Source: Xylanibacter caecicola (GTDB lineage Bacteria; Bacteroidota; Bacteroidia; Bacteroidales; Bacteroidaceae). From it: 64,000 bases of DNA. Positions 53,891 to 62,148 of this stretch are shown in pieces (positions within the stretch are counted from its first letter, which is position 1; each line of letters begins with the position of its first letter). Both the position numbers and the translations under genes were made by a program. The stretch covers positions 98,706 to 162,705 of the forward strand of contig NZ_JABKKJ010000006.1 of the NCBI RefSeq assembly GCF_013166515.1, written 5' to 3'. A model generated the notes under the pieces. It searched no databases, was not told the DNA's origin, and worked only from the letters and a program-made list of their open reading frames with translations.

Positions 53891-54895
53891 ATGCGCAATC
53901 TGCTTTACATAGTCATGACATTTGTAGTCGTAGGATGCTCCGTCGGCGGCTCCCGTCAGGCGAAAGAGCTTGACGAGGTGCAGCATATCATGAAAGGGAG
54001 TCCTACCGAGGCGTTCGAAAAGCTCAATGCAATGGACATATCCGAGTTTCGCGACAGTGCCACAATGGCACGGTGGGCATTGCTTTACAGCGAGGCAATG
54101 GCGGCAAACAGGCTTTGCGCCCCTACGGACACGATTATAAACATCGCGCTCGACTATTACGGCAACCACGGTTGCAACAACGAACTGCAAAGGGCAAGGG
54201 CACTGAGACATGCCGTATGTTCGGGCAGGCAGGACGGCGACATGCTTGTCACGGCTCTTTACATGCAGAAAGAAAAAGAGTTCTATCTCTTCAAGGAGCG
54301 CGCGCGGAAAGAACAATACGCACTTATCGGGCTTATAGCCGTGATTACGGCTGTGGGCATCATAGCATGGCTGCGCTACAGACTGCGACTTGAGAGGGCG
54401 CACAGCGAGATGCTCATTGCAGAAGCCTCAGGGCTGAAATGCGTTCTGCATGACAGCCGCTCGAATATATTGCAGATGGAAAACACACTGCACGGACTGT
54501 TGAAGAGGCGCTTTGCCCTTATCGACAGCCTGTGTGACACATACTACGAGTCGCAGGGCACGAAAACGGAGCGCAAGGCTATAACAGAAAAGGTGAAAGT
54601 TGAGATAAGTTCGCTGCAGGACGACAAGGATATGTTTGCCGAAATGGAGAACACCGTAAACAGTTGCCGTGACAATCTGCTGGAAAAGCTTAAGGAGGAA
54701 TATCCCGACATTGCCCCCGAGGACTACCGTATGACCGTATATCTTGCCTGCGGCATGTCGAACCGCACGATAAGCCTGCTGCTCGGCAAGACGATAGAGG
54801 TGGTTTACAAGCGCAAATCGCGTATAAAAAGCAGGATAAAGGCAAGGGCGCTGCCTCATGCCGACGAGTTTGAGGCTGTTTTTTACCAACGTTAA
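53891..54895 (+). CDS. Membrane-anchored regulator: lipoprotein-like start, one membrane helix, C-terminal HTH
   Basis: A 334-residue protein. The start (MRNLLYIVMTFVVVGCSVGG) has a lipobox-like VVGC. Residues about 25-130 are helical, TPR-like (KELDEVQHIMKGSPTEAFEK). A membrane helix at about 141-163 is followed by a cytoplasmic coiled-coil (about 165-260) and a C-terminal HTH (about 275-330: APEDYRMTVYLACGMSNRTI, then SLLLGKTIEVVYKRKSRIK). If exported, the sensor half is periplasmic and the HTH cytoplasmic. Similar TPR-membrane-HTH proteins occur in Bacteroidota. It lies 21 bases after the DUF5024-like gene and just before a TonB-dependent receptor with its own promoter. Confidence 0.75.
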   Translation: MRNLLYIVMTFVVVGCSVGGSRQAKELDEVQHIMKGSPTEAFEKLNAMDISEFRDSATMARWALLYSEAMAANRLCAPTDTIINIALDYYGNHGCNNELQRARALRHAVCSGRQDGDMLVTALYMQKEKEFYLFKERARKEQYALIGLIAVITAVGIIAWLRYRLRLERAHSEMLIAEASGLKCVLHDSRSNILQMENTLHGLLKRRFALIDSLCDTYYESQGTKTERKAITEKVKVEISSLQDDKDMFAEMENTVNSCRDNLLEKLKEEYPDIAPEDYRMTVYLACGMSNRTISLLLGKTIEVVYKRKSRIKSRIKARALPHADEFEAVFYQR

Positions 54896-54978
54896 CCCTC
54901 GTGTCATATTTTCTTTGTTGTGCTTAATCCAACGTATTGGCACATAAGCATTTACAAAACGGCATGTCAGAACGCCGA

Positions 54979-55011
54979 TTTGGACTTTCGTTGTATTTGT
55001 CAGTAACTTTG
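54979..55011 (+). promoter_or_regulatory. Promoter of the TonB-dependent receptor gene
   Basis: TTTG at 54,979-54,982, a 21-base spacer and TAACTTTG at 55,004-55,011, 17 bases before the ATG. Confidence 0.7.
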
Positions 55012-55028
55012 CAGGAAAAAGTTACTGT

Positions 55029-57110
55029 ATGAAAAAGAGAACCATAATGCTGCTTGTCGCAGCCTTTCCGATTACCGTTACATTGACGGCGCAGGACGTA
55101 CAGCCTGCCGACTCTGCCGCAAGACAGCTGCCCGAAGTGGTGATAACATCCGAGATGCCTGTTACACGACCGGAAGGAAGCACGCTTGTGTCTACGATTG
55201 CCGGTTCTGTACTGAGAGATGCCGGCAATGCTCTCGACGTTCTTGCACAGCTGCCCATGATAACCGTAAATGACAAAAGCGTGGAGATTACGGGCAGAAG
55301 CAATGTGAAAATATTCATAGACGGGCGACCTTTGCACGATGAAGACGAGCTTCGGCAGCTCAGATCAGAAGACATGAAACGGGTAGAGCTGCTTATGGCT
55401 CCGGGTGCTTTGTACGAAAGCAACGTCGGAGCAGTGCTGAAGATCGTAACGAAGAAAAGGTTTATAAAGGGTTTGTCTGCCACTGCAGAGGCAGAGGCGG
55501 AGAGAAAACGGCGTTGGAACGGCGTGGAACATGTCGCCACGGGATATCACTCGGGAGCGGAAGAAGTGTTTCTTTCGTTATCTTTCAACCACTCCGCAAA
55601 TCTTATAAAGGGCAGTACGGTAAACAGTTTCCTGCATGAGAACAAGCCGGTACGGATAGGAAGCACGCAAAACAACGGTCATACGACAAACGTATGCACG
55701 GCAAAGGCGGGGTTTAACCATTCGGGAAAAACCCTGTCGTTCGGCGCATATTACCGCATAACCCCCGAACACGGCAATCAGGCAAACGACGGAACGGAAT
55801 GGATGGACGGCGAGAATGATGAAGACAGGCACATAAACCGCCGCACATCGGCGGTAAATCATCTTGTGTCGGCATACTTCGACAATACCTTCGGCGGTAA
55901 ATATCATCTGCATTTTGACGGAAACTTCAGGCGTTCGTCATCGTCTTCGTATGTCTGCACGGCATATCCGCATTCGGTGACAGCCGCCGTAGGCTCGTCG
56001 GAGAACAGAAGAAACACGCTGTGGGCAGGCAGATTGTATGTGGATTTCGCACTGTTCAAGGGCAGTTTCACGGCAGGTGCACAATCGTCGTACACTCATT
56101 CAGCCCTCGACTATGAAATGTTGAACGCCGAAATAGCGCAATACATACCATCATATACAAGCGATGCACGGCAGACAGCTGCCGCCCTGTTTGCCCAATG
56201 GAGCAGAACGGCAGGCAGACTGTCACTGTCTGTGGGCGCGCGGTATGAGTTTACGGACTACATCTTCTGCAAGAACGGTGTCCGCGACAACGGCATAAGC
56301 CGCAGGGATAATGTCGTTACGCCCGACATCTCGCTCGGATACCGGATAAACAACCGTTCGCAGATAAGCCTGGGTTATAAGACATCGACGGTAAAGCCGC
56401 CGTATTCGCAGCTTACAGGCAGTCTGAACTATGTGGGACGCCACGAGGTGGAAGGCGGCAACACGGGACTTCGCGACGAGCGCATGCACCATATATTTCT
56501 TTCGGGAACGTTTTATGACTTTATGTTGCAGGCTGATTTCATACGCAGCACTGATACGTATGCCTTTGTAAAACAGTTGCACCCGCAGAGAAATCTCATG
56601 CTTATGCTTCATCCCGTCAATACCGACGTGTCCGCATTCAGCCTTTATCTGATGTGGGGCAAGACCGTAAAACATTGGAAACCCGGTGTAACACTTGGCA
56701 TGTACCGTCAATGGCTCGACATGGCAGGCACACGTTACGGCAAACCTATATTGTCATATTATGCGGACAACGCCGTATCTCTTCCGCACAATTTCCTGAT
56801 AACGGCAGGCGTCAGCGGACAGACGCGAGGCGACATGCACACCAACCGCTTCGGATCGACGGCATTTACAATGAACGTAGCGGTAAGCAAACAGTTCATG
56901 AAGAAGTCGCTTATAGTGAAACTGTCGGCAACGGATGTCTTCAATACAGCATGCCACGACTGGACAATGAACACCTTCGGAGTGTTTGTAGACAAGAAAC
57001 AGACCTACGACCGGCGCGGTATCCTGCTCTCGGTCTCATACAGTTTCCGACCACACAAGAGCAAATATAAGGGCGAAGCGGCTGCCGAGGATGAAATGAA
57101 AAGGCTGTGA
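55029..57110 (+). CDS. TonB-dependent outer-membrane receptor
   Basis: A 693-residue outer-membrane protein. Signal peptide (1-21), then a short TonB-box region and a plug domain at about 30-140 with LPEVVITSEMPVTRPEGSTL, DVLAQLPMITVNDKSVEITG and VKIFIDGRPLHDEDELRQLR. The barrel fills about 150-693 and ends in VSYSFRPH and a short tail. It lacks the N-terminal carboxypeptidase-like domain of SusC proteins and no SusD is adjacent, so iron, vitamin or a peptide may be the substrate. TonB-dependent uptake would need the TonB-like protein at 8,173 or another. The sigma cassette upstream may regulate it. Confidence 0.85.
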   Translation: MKKRTIMLLVAAFPITVTLTAQDVQPADSAARQLPEVVITSEMPVTRPEGSTLVSTIAGSVLRDAGNALDVLAQLPMITVNDKSVEITGRSNVKIFIDGRPLHDEDELRQLRSEDMKRVELLMAPGALYESNVGAVLKIVTKKRFIKGLSATAEAEAERKRRWNGVEHVATGYHSGAEEVFLSLSFNHSANLIKGSTVNSFLHENKPVRIGSTQNNGHTTNVCTAKAGFNHSGKTLSFGAYYRITPEHGNQANDGTEWMDGENDEDRHINRRTSAVNHLVSAYFDNTFGGKYHLHFDGNFRRSSSSSYVCTAYPHSVTAAVGSSENRRNTLWAGRLYVDFALFKGSFTAGAQSSYTHSALDYEMLNAEIAQYIPSYTSDARQTAAALFAQWSRTAGRLSLSVGARYEFTDYIFCKNGVRDNGISRRDNVVTPDISLGYRINNRSQISLGYKTSTVKPPYSQLTGSLNYVGRHEVEGGNTGLRDERMHHIFLSGTFYDFMLQADFIRSTDTYAFVKQLHPQRNLMLMLHPVNTDVSAFSLYLMWGKTVKHWKPGVTLGMYRQWLDMAGTRYGKPILSYYADNAVSLPHNFLITAGVSGQTRGDMHTNRFGSTAFTMNVAVSKQFMKKSLIVKLSATDVFNTACHDWTMNTFGVFVDKKQTYDRRGILLSVSYSFRPHKSKYKGEAAAEDEMKRL

Positions 57111-57158
57111 CGAAAACTATTCGGTTATTGTCACATGTATAACGTATTCATTATCAAC

Positions 57159-57236
57159 GTAGGGCTGCACCCCGGTGCAGCCGAAATACCGATTGTAAGC
57201 ATGCTGTTGAGCGGCTGCACCGGGGTGCAGCCCTAC
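57159..57236. repeat. Perfect 25-bp inverted repeat, GTAGGGCTGCACC type
   Basis: Arms gtagggctgcaccccggtgc plus agccg (57,159-57,183) and its exact inverse (57,212-57,236), with a 28-base loop. Each arm is nearly palindromic itself. It begins with TAGGG like the family at 47,558, but the arm sequence is GC-rich and different. It could end the receptor transcript. Confidence 0.85.
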
Positions 57237-57382
57237 AAAGAATTGAATTGTAATCAGGCAAACAGCCGGATAATTACCTGTGACGTTTGTTTGCGTTAAT
57301 ATTGCATAAATAATTATGTGTACATGTACATGCTGTCATTACTTGTATTAAATTTACCGGTACAAACCAATAACTTATTATT

Positions 57383-58078
57383 ATGAACAGAATGAAAGAA
57401 GCGGCTATCATTGCTATAGGCATTATAGGGCTGGGCATGTGTATAAAGAGCGGCATGAACGACTTTGTAAATAAGGACAGGAGAGTGACGGTGAAGGGAC
57501 TTTCAGAAAGAGAAGTTGAGGCAGACAAAGTGACATGGCCCATACAGACAAAGGAACTGGGCGACAATCTGCCTCTGTTGTATGACAGAATTAGCGAGAC
57601 AACGGGAAAGGTGAAGACATTTCTTAGGCAGAACGGCATCTCGGAGAGCGAAATAAGCGTGGGCGCACCGGTGGTGATAGACCTCAATGCCGAGCAATAT
57701 GGATCGGACAGGCACAAATACCGTTATAACATTACGTCCACGATAACCGTCACGTCGCGCAACGTCAAGCGCGTTCGCTCTATCATCGCGCGGCAGGGAG
57801 AACTGTTGCGGCAGGGTATTGCCGTGGTCGACGGATATGCCGGCAGGGTGGAATACGAGTATGTTTCGTTCCAGAAGATAAAGCCGAAGATGATGGAAGA
57901 AGCGATACGCAATGCGGAGAAAACGGCACAACAGTTTGCAGAGAACAGCAACAGTCGCCCGGATAAGATAATGACTGCGGACCAAGGACAGTTCTCTATC
58001 TCCGACAGAGACTCCAACACACCGTATATAAAGAAACTGAGAGTGGTGACAACGGTCACTTACTCGTTGAAAGACTGA
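57383..58078 (+). CDS. SIMPL (DUF541) domain protein
   Basis: A 231-residue protein with an N-terminal membrane anchor or uncleaved signal (about residues 5-22) and a SIMPL domain. Family phrases are RRVTVKGLSEREVEADKVTW and DRHKYRYNITSTITVTSRNV, and the end is SNTPYIKKLRVVTTVTYSLK. SIMPL proteins are found in periplasm or envelope of many bacteria (YggE in E. coli is linked to oxidative stress); the mechanism is unclear. It appears alone, preceded by the inverted repeat and followed by a gap with a hairpin. Confidence 0.85.
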   Translation: MNRMKEAAIIAIGIIGLGMCIKSGMNDFVNKDRRVTVKGLSEREVEADKVTWPIQTKELGDNLPLLYDRISETTGKVKTFLRQNGISESEISVGAPVVIDLNAEQYGSDRHKYRYNITSTITVTSRNVKRVRSIIARQGELLRQGIAVVDGYAGRVEYEYVSFQKIKPKMMEEAIRNAEKTAQQFAENSNSRPDKIMTADQGQFSISDRDSNTPYIKKLRVVTTVTYSLKD

Positions 58079-58186
58079 TGATATTTGGGAATTAACGACA
58101 ACGGTTGCAACAGGGGCAAGTAGACGTGTCGTGTGTCAAAGGAGCTGTGTCATATCTACAGCAAGTCTTATATATGTTATCTGTAC

Positions 58187-58241
58187 TTTTCTGATTTTGA
58201 TTAACACAGACAGTAAACCAAAATCAGAAAAACACAATATG
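58187..58241 (-). terminator. Terminator-like hairpin, copy 1 of a duplicated unit
   Basis: ttttctgattttg and caaaatcagaaaa form a 13-pair stem. The 55-base element is almost identical to 59,249-59,303. It lies downstream of the minus-strand gene ending at 58,313. Confidence 0.75.
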
Positions 58242-58312
58242 ATATTAACGTATTCAATTATTGGGAACTCACATAAAGCGTCAAATAAGAGTTCCCATGT
58301 ATTACAAGGTCA

Positions 58313-58756
58313 TTATTCCTTTATCCGTTCATATCTGACATACACATCTATGCTCGGCATGCTTTCCGGTCTTGCCTTATGGAAAAGCACCAGTTCGTCA
58401 TCGGTAAAAGATGTTACAGTGTAATAATCAACATCATTTACCTTTGGATAGTATAAAACAATATATCGCCCTTTCCGTTCCTTGCCAACATAGTCCATGT
58501 GGAACGTGTTGTATGACGGGAGTTCGTCTGTTATATAATAATTCAATGCACGATAGGACGTTTTATCAAGAAGACTGTAATAAATCGTGTCTGTAAACTC
58601 AGTCTCTGTAAATACCATTGTTATAGAGTCCCCTTTAGCAAGTGGTGAGTTTCTCTTCCACTTTATCCCTGCCAACTGTGATGTGCTGACTTCTACTTGT
58701 GCGTTTATCATTATTGATGATACAATACCGAATAATAAAATTATAAATCTTTTCAT
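58313..58756 (-). CDS. Small exported protein of the lipocalin-like size class (paralogue family, member 3)
   Basis: A 147-residue exported protein. The signal peptide ends near A-Q-V (MKRFIILLFGIVSSIMINAQ). The remainder is beta-rich: TSQLAGIKWKRNSPLAKGDS, YYSLLDKTSYRALNYYITDE, RYIVLYYPKVNDVDYYTVTS. The pattern L-x-G-x-K-W and the closing F-x-x-R/K resemble its two upstream relatives, so all three probably descend from one gene, this one being most divergent. Its start overlaps the preceding gene's stop by four bases (ATGA). No function known. Confidence 0.75.
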   Translation of the reverse strand: MKRFIILLFGIVSSIMINAQVEVSTSQLAGIKWKRNSPLAKGDSITMVFTETEFTDTIYYSLLDKTSYRALNYYITDELPSYNTFHMDYVGKERKGRYIVLYYPKVNDVDYYTVTSFTDDELVLFHKARPESMPSIDVYVRYERIKE

Positions 58757-59184
58757 GTGCTTTTTATTCTTTTATACACAAATGTGTGTGCATAGCCTCC
58801 AATAGCATTTGTTTGTCTGTGAAACAACAAAAGAGTATCCGATGTTATTTTTTTTATTGTCATATAGTCCATTCTATTGAACTTATATAACATAACCAAA
58901 TAACTTCCTGTCGTTTTCTTGCCAACCAGGTTTCTGTTGAACGACACCGGAACTTCTTTTGAAAGATAGTAAGGTCTTGAAACATGACATGTATTTTTTG
59001 TAACGAAGAATTTTACAGTCTCAATCATTGCCGTATCATTAAATTCAATAATTGTTTTAGTATATGCATCATTCTCTTCTATCTGTTCCCATTTAGTCCC
59101 GATAAGGCTGTTTATACTGAATGTCTGTGCCTTGCTTCCTATAATACTTGACAGGAATAACAGGAAAATAAATATTGTTCTCAT
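58753..59184 (-). CDS. Small exported protein, paralogue family member 2
   Basis: A 143-residue exported protein with signal MRTIFIFLLFLSSIIGSKAQ. The mature part starts TFSINSLIGTKWEQIEENDA. Shared phrases with member 1 (59,349) include TIIEFNDTAMIETV, RPYYLSKEVP and MDYMTIKKITSD. The last ends in HTFVYKRIK. It is a recent tandem duplicate of member 1. Beta-rich predicted fold; function unknown. It is translationally coupled to member 3. Confidence 0.78.
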   Translation of the reverse strand: MRTIFIFLLFLSSIIGSKAQTFSINSLIGTKWEQIEENDAYTKTIIEFNDTAMIETVKFFVTKNTCHVSRPYYLSKEVPVSFNRNLVGKKTTGSYLVMLYKFNRMDYMTIKKITSDTLLLFHRQTNAIGGYAHTFVYKRIKST

Positions 59185-59248
59185 TGCCTTGTTGGTTAAG
59201 TCCTTATCATATTCATGTCCATAGAAAGTTTTATAGCTGTCATCTGTG

Positions 59249-59303
59249 TTTTCTGATTTTGATTAACCCAGACAGTAAACCAAAATCAGAAAAACGCAAT
59301 ATG
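59249..59303 (-). terminator. Terminator-like hairpin, copy 2 of the duplicated unit
   Basis: The same 13-pair stem (ttttctgattttg/caaaatcagaaaa) as at 58,187, lying downstream of the minus-strand gene at 59,349. A second small hairpin (gtgagttccg/cggaactcac) follows at about 59,303-59,335. Confidence 0.75.
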
Positions 59304-59348
59304 TGAGTTCCGTATTCCATTATCCGGAACTCACATAATCCTTTATAG

Positions 59349-59777
59349 CTATTTTATTCTTTTATACACAAATGTGTGTTCATAACCTCCAATGTTATTG
59401 GTTTTTCTGTGATGAAGCATTAGAATATCCGATGTTATTTTTTTTATTGTCATATAATCCATTTCACCAAATTTGTATAATAAGACCAAATGTATCCCCG
59501 TTTTTGTCTTACCAACCAAACTTTTATCGAACGATGTCGGAACTTCTTTTGAAAGATAGTAAGGTCTAACAAAGCGATGTGTATTTTTCGTACCATATAA
59601 GAATGTTACAGTCTCAACCATAGCCGTATCATTAAATTCTATAGTTGTTTTACTATTTGCCTCATAGTCTTTTATCTGTGCCCATTTAGTACCGATAAGG
59701 CTGTTTATACTAAATGTCTGTGCCTTGCTTCCTGTAATACCGGACAAGAATAGCAAGAAAATAAATATTGTTCTCAT
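59349..59777 (-). CDS. Small exported protein, paralogue family member 1
   Basis: A 142-residue exported protein with signal MRTIFIFLLFLSGITGSKAQ. It is closely similar to member 2 through most of its length (TIEFNDTAMVETV, RPYYLSKEVP, YKFGEMDYMTIKKITSD, HTFVYKRIK). It follows the cysteine-peptidase-like gene by 7 bases. Size and beta-rich pattern suggest a small barrel or inhibitor; I cannot assign a family. Confidence 0.78.
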   Translation of the reverse strand: MRTIFIFLLFLSGITGSKAQTFSINSLIGTKWAQIKDYEANSKTTIEFNDTAMVETVTFLYGTKNTHRFVRPYYLSKEVPTSFDKSLVGKTKTGIHLVLLYKFGEMDYMTIKKITSDILMLHHRKTNNIGGYEHTFVYKRIK

Positions 59778-59784
59778 AACTTTG

Positions 59785-60741
59785 TTATTTATTGTTTTTA
59801 TAATACTTTATTATTAAATCTTTGTTGAATTCATATCCATAATGAGTCTCATATTGACCGTTTGCAGGGTTAACACATTGGTAAGCATCAATACCGTAAC
59901 CATCATCATAATATCCGACTATTGCTATCTCATGACTCCCGCTGCCGATTGTTACCATTACAAGATCACCATTATCAATACAAGATGTAATATTGCTTTC
60001 ATTAATATAATCATAAATTAACCCACAACCGTCCGTGAGAAACCGATCCACCTCAGAAGGATTAATTCCGCGAACACATATTTCCCTATTGAACATAATA
60101 GAGAACAATTCCTCTATAGCTTGTATATATGTAGCATAAGACTCAAAATTAAAATCTCCTGTCATCAAAGCATTGCATATTGCAATTGTTGTAGTGAAAC
60201 AATTCCAGTTGCATGTCTGCCTTGGATACCTTATCGGTAGGTCCTGGTTGAAGAGTTTCTCGTTACTTTCAGGCTTGTGCACTTCGCGTGGCAATAACGG
60301 CGGAACGATGACATCAGTCGTGCTGTTGTTGTTGTCATGAATGCCACCAATACCAACCTCGTCAGAAGAATCATCTCCATCATCATTCCCGTTCCCGCAG
60401 TCATCATTTCCATAATCAGTCCTCCACCAGTCTTCGTCAAGTCCCCAGTCATAATCAGGAGTAACCTCAACTCCGACAAGAGTACCACCGTTAATAGGTT
60501 CGTCGCTATTGCCGTAACCATAGTCGTAATCATCGTCATAGCCATCGTTGCCATAATCGTCATCATAGCCATCGTCATCATCATCCTCTCCCCAGTCATA
60601 ATAATAATCGTCATAATAGTCATCATCGTCGTCGTCATAACCATAATAGTCATCATAGTCATCGTCCCAACAGGCGTAAGCATATGACGGCACTGTGACA
60701 AAAGCAAATATAAGAAAAAAACTTAATATATAGTGTCTCAT
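59785..60741 (-). CDS. Secreted candidate cysteine peptidase (C39-like) with Asp/Tyr-rich segment
   Basis: A 318-residue exported protein. The signal peptide covers residues 1-about 23. Residues 24-80 are almost only Asp, Tyr and Gly (for example DDYYGYDDDDDDYYDD), followed by a looser acidic region to about 145. From about 165 the fold resembles a papain/C39-like peptidase: QTCNWNCFTTTIAICN with Cys181 as possible nucleophile, SGSHEIAIVGYYDDGYG with His270, and CVNPANG with Asn291 in the position of the third residue. The match is by pattern only. The acidic segment may bind calcium or mineral surfaces. It lies 7 bases before paralogue member 1 and after the Sel1 gene. Confidence 0.65.
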   Translation of the reverse strand: MRHYILSFFLIFAFVTVPSYAYACWDDDYDDYYGYDDDDDDYYDDYYYDWGEDDDDDGYDDDYGNDGYDDDYDYGYGNSDEPINGGTLVGVEVTPDYDWGLDEDWWRTDYGNDDCGNGNDDGDDSSDEVGIGGIHDNNNSTTDVIVPPLLPREVHKPESNEKLFNQDLPIRYPRQTCNWNCFTTTIAICNALMTGDFNFESYATYIQAIEELFSIMFNREICVRGINPSEVDRFLTDGCGLIYDYINESNITSCIDNGDLVMVTIGSGSHEIAIVGYYDDGYGIDAYQCVNPANGQYETHYGYEFNKDLIIKYYKNNK

Positions 60742-60748
60742 GGTCTCT

Positions 60749-62143
60749 TTATTGTTTAAAAGTTACTGTTTTTGAACGTGTGCAACCATTGCCCGACACT
60801 TTCACTACATATATTCCCCTTGTCAACGGCACATTGAAGCTGAGACTGTTGTCTCCTTCTGATAATGTCACGTCACCGATATTTTTCACAACCGTACCGA
60901 AAACAGAGCACAGACTGATGCTTACCGTCTGCGGAATATCCGCCGTAACAGTCATATTCAATGTTCCACCGGAATTGAAACCTGCCTGTTTTAGCACAAA
61001 GCCTCCGGCATTGTTGTCTGTATCATTGCAACCCTGTTTTGTCAATACGGCAAGTACGGGCTTGCGGAACTCGCTGTTTTCCGGATTAAATTGTCTGAAA
61101 TAAGCAAACAGCCGTTGACTGTCTTTCTCGAACCTTGCATCGGTTATCACAAACTTGTTCCCCCTGTGGTGTTCCTTGAGCCAATGCTCTTTCCATCCCT
61201 TTGCCGTTTTAGTCGGAGAAAAGACCGTTATGAGCGAGTCGTTCTCATACCACTTCACGGCAACGCTATCACCGGCAGGCTCAAAGTCAATACGTACATC
61301 TCTTTGGCTTAAAATTCTGGTTTTAGACCAGTCGTATGTATAAACACGTCCTATCCATTTGCCTTCAAGGGGTTCCAATTCGGTATTATTGTCGATAGAC
61401 CTCATCTTCGTTGAAGATATGATTTTATTCTTAACGTCAGTCCAATGATCGGCAGAACGTGAAAAACGCTGTTTCAGCGAGTCGAGCACGCCGAGTTTGG
61501 TAATGTCTATGGTCCAGCCGTGCCCTGCCTTGGATGCCTTGTTGAAAAACTCCGCAGCCTTGTCGTAGTCGGGACTGCCGTTATATCCATCTGCATAGTA
61601 TGTTCCGAGCAGAAAACTGCATCCGGCGTGGTTCTTGTCTGCGCCTTTCTTCAAATATTCCACAGCTTTGGCATAGTCCTGTCTTACTCCAAGTCCTTTG
61701 TAGAGCATATATCCAACGCCGTAATATCCCTGCACGACACCTGCGTCTGCCGCTTTTCTGTAAAGCATATAAGCATTCCTTACGTTGGCAGGTCTGCCAA
61801 GCCCCTTATGATGCATCAGCGCCATCTTGCCGAAAGCTCTTGCATATCCGTCATGTGCCGCCTTTGAGAACAAAGCGTATGCCGCCTTATAGTTCTTTTC
61901 CACACCATCACCGCTCAGATACATCTTTCCCAGTTCGTACATTGCCTTTGTGTTGCCCCTTTTCACAAGATGCTTATATATGTTCGCAGCCTTTTTAGTG
62001 TCGACATCGCAGTTTATTCCAATCCTGTAGCGTACTGCTTTTCTCAACAGCCTGTCTGCGCTGACCGTGTCCTTACCGCTTGTCTGTGCAAGGGCAACGA
62101 TGCTGCCCAAAGCAAGAAAAAATAATATGATTATCTTTTTCAT
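60749..62143 (-). CDS. Exported Sel1-repeat protein with type IX sorting tail
   Basis: A 464-residue exported protein (signal MKKIIILFFLALGSIVALAQ; Met at 62,155 is an alternative that would overlap the upstream gene). Residues about 30-200 are Sel1-type repeats of 36 residues (AMYELGKMYLSGDGVEKNYK, AFGKMALMHHKGLGRPANVR, GYYGVGYMLYKGLGVRQDYA). A beta-rich domain spans about 240-380. The last 80 residues are a type IX secretion tail: SISLCSVFGTVVKNIGDVTL, then LSFNVPLTRGIYVVKVSGNG. So it is predicted to pass through the type IX system and be attached to the cell surface. PorQ (7,063) is part of that system. Confidence 0.85.
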   Translation of the reverse strand: MKKIIILFFLALGSIVALAQTSGKDTVSADRLLRKAVRYRIGINCDVDTKKAANIYKHLVKRGNTKAMYELGKMYLSGDGVEKNYKAAYALFSKAAHDGYARAFGKMALMHHKGLGRPANVRNAYMLYRKAADAGVVQGYYGVGYMLYKGLGVRQDYAKAVEYLKKGADKNHAGCSFLLGTYYADGYNGSPDYDKAAEFFNKASKAGHGWTIDITKLGVLDSLKQRFSRSADHWTDVKNKIISSTKMRSIDNNTELEPLEGKWIGRVYTYDWSKTRILSQRDVRIDFEPAGDSVAVKWYENDSLITVFSPTKTAKGWKEHWLKEHHRGNKFVITDARFEKDSQRLFAYFRQFNPENSEFRKPVLAVLTKQGCNDTDNNAGGFVLKQAGFNSGGTLNMTVTADIPQTVSISLCSVFGTVVKNIGDVTLSEGDNSLSFNVPLTRGIYVVKVSGNGCTRSKTVTFKQ

Positions 62144-62148
62144 GATGT

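Noticed and set aside
52231..53898. A 555-codon antisense open frame opposite the GIN/sigma cassette
   Set aside because: It spans three well-supported plus-strand genes; its translation is low-quality and Cys/His/Val-rich with no domain, as expected for a shadow frame.
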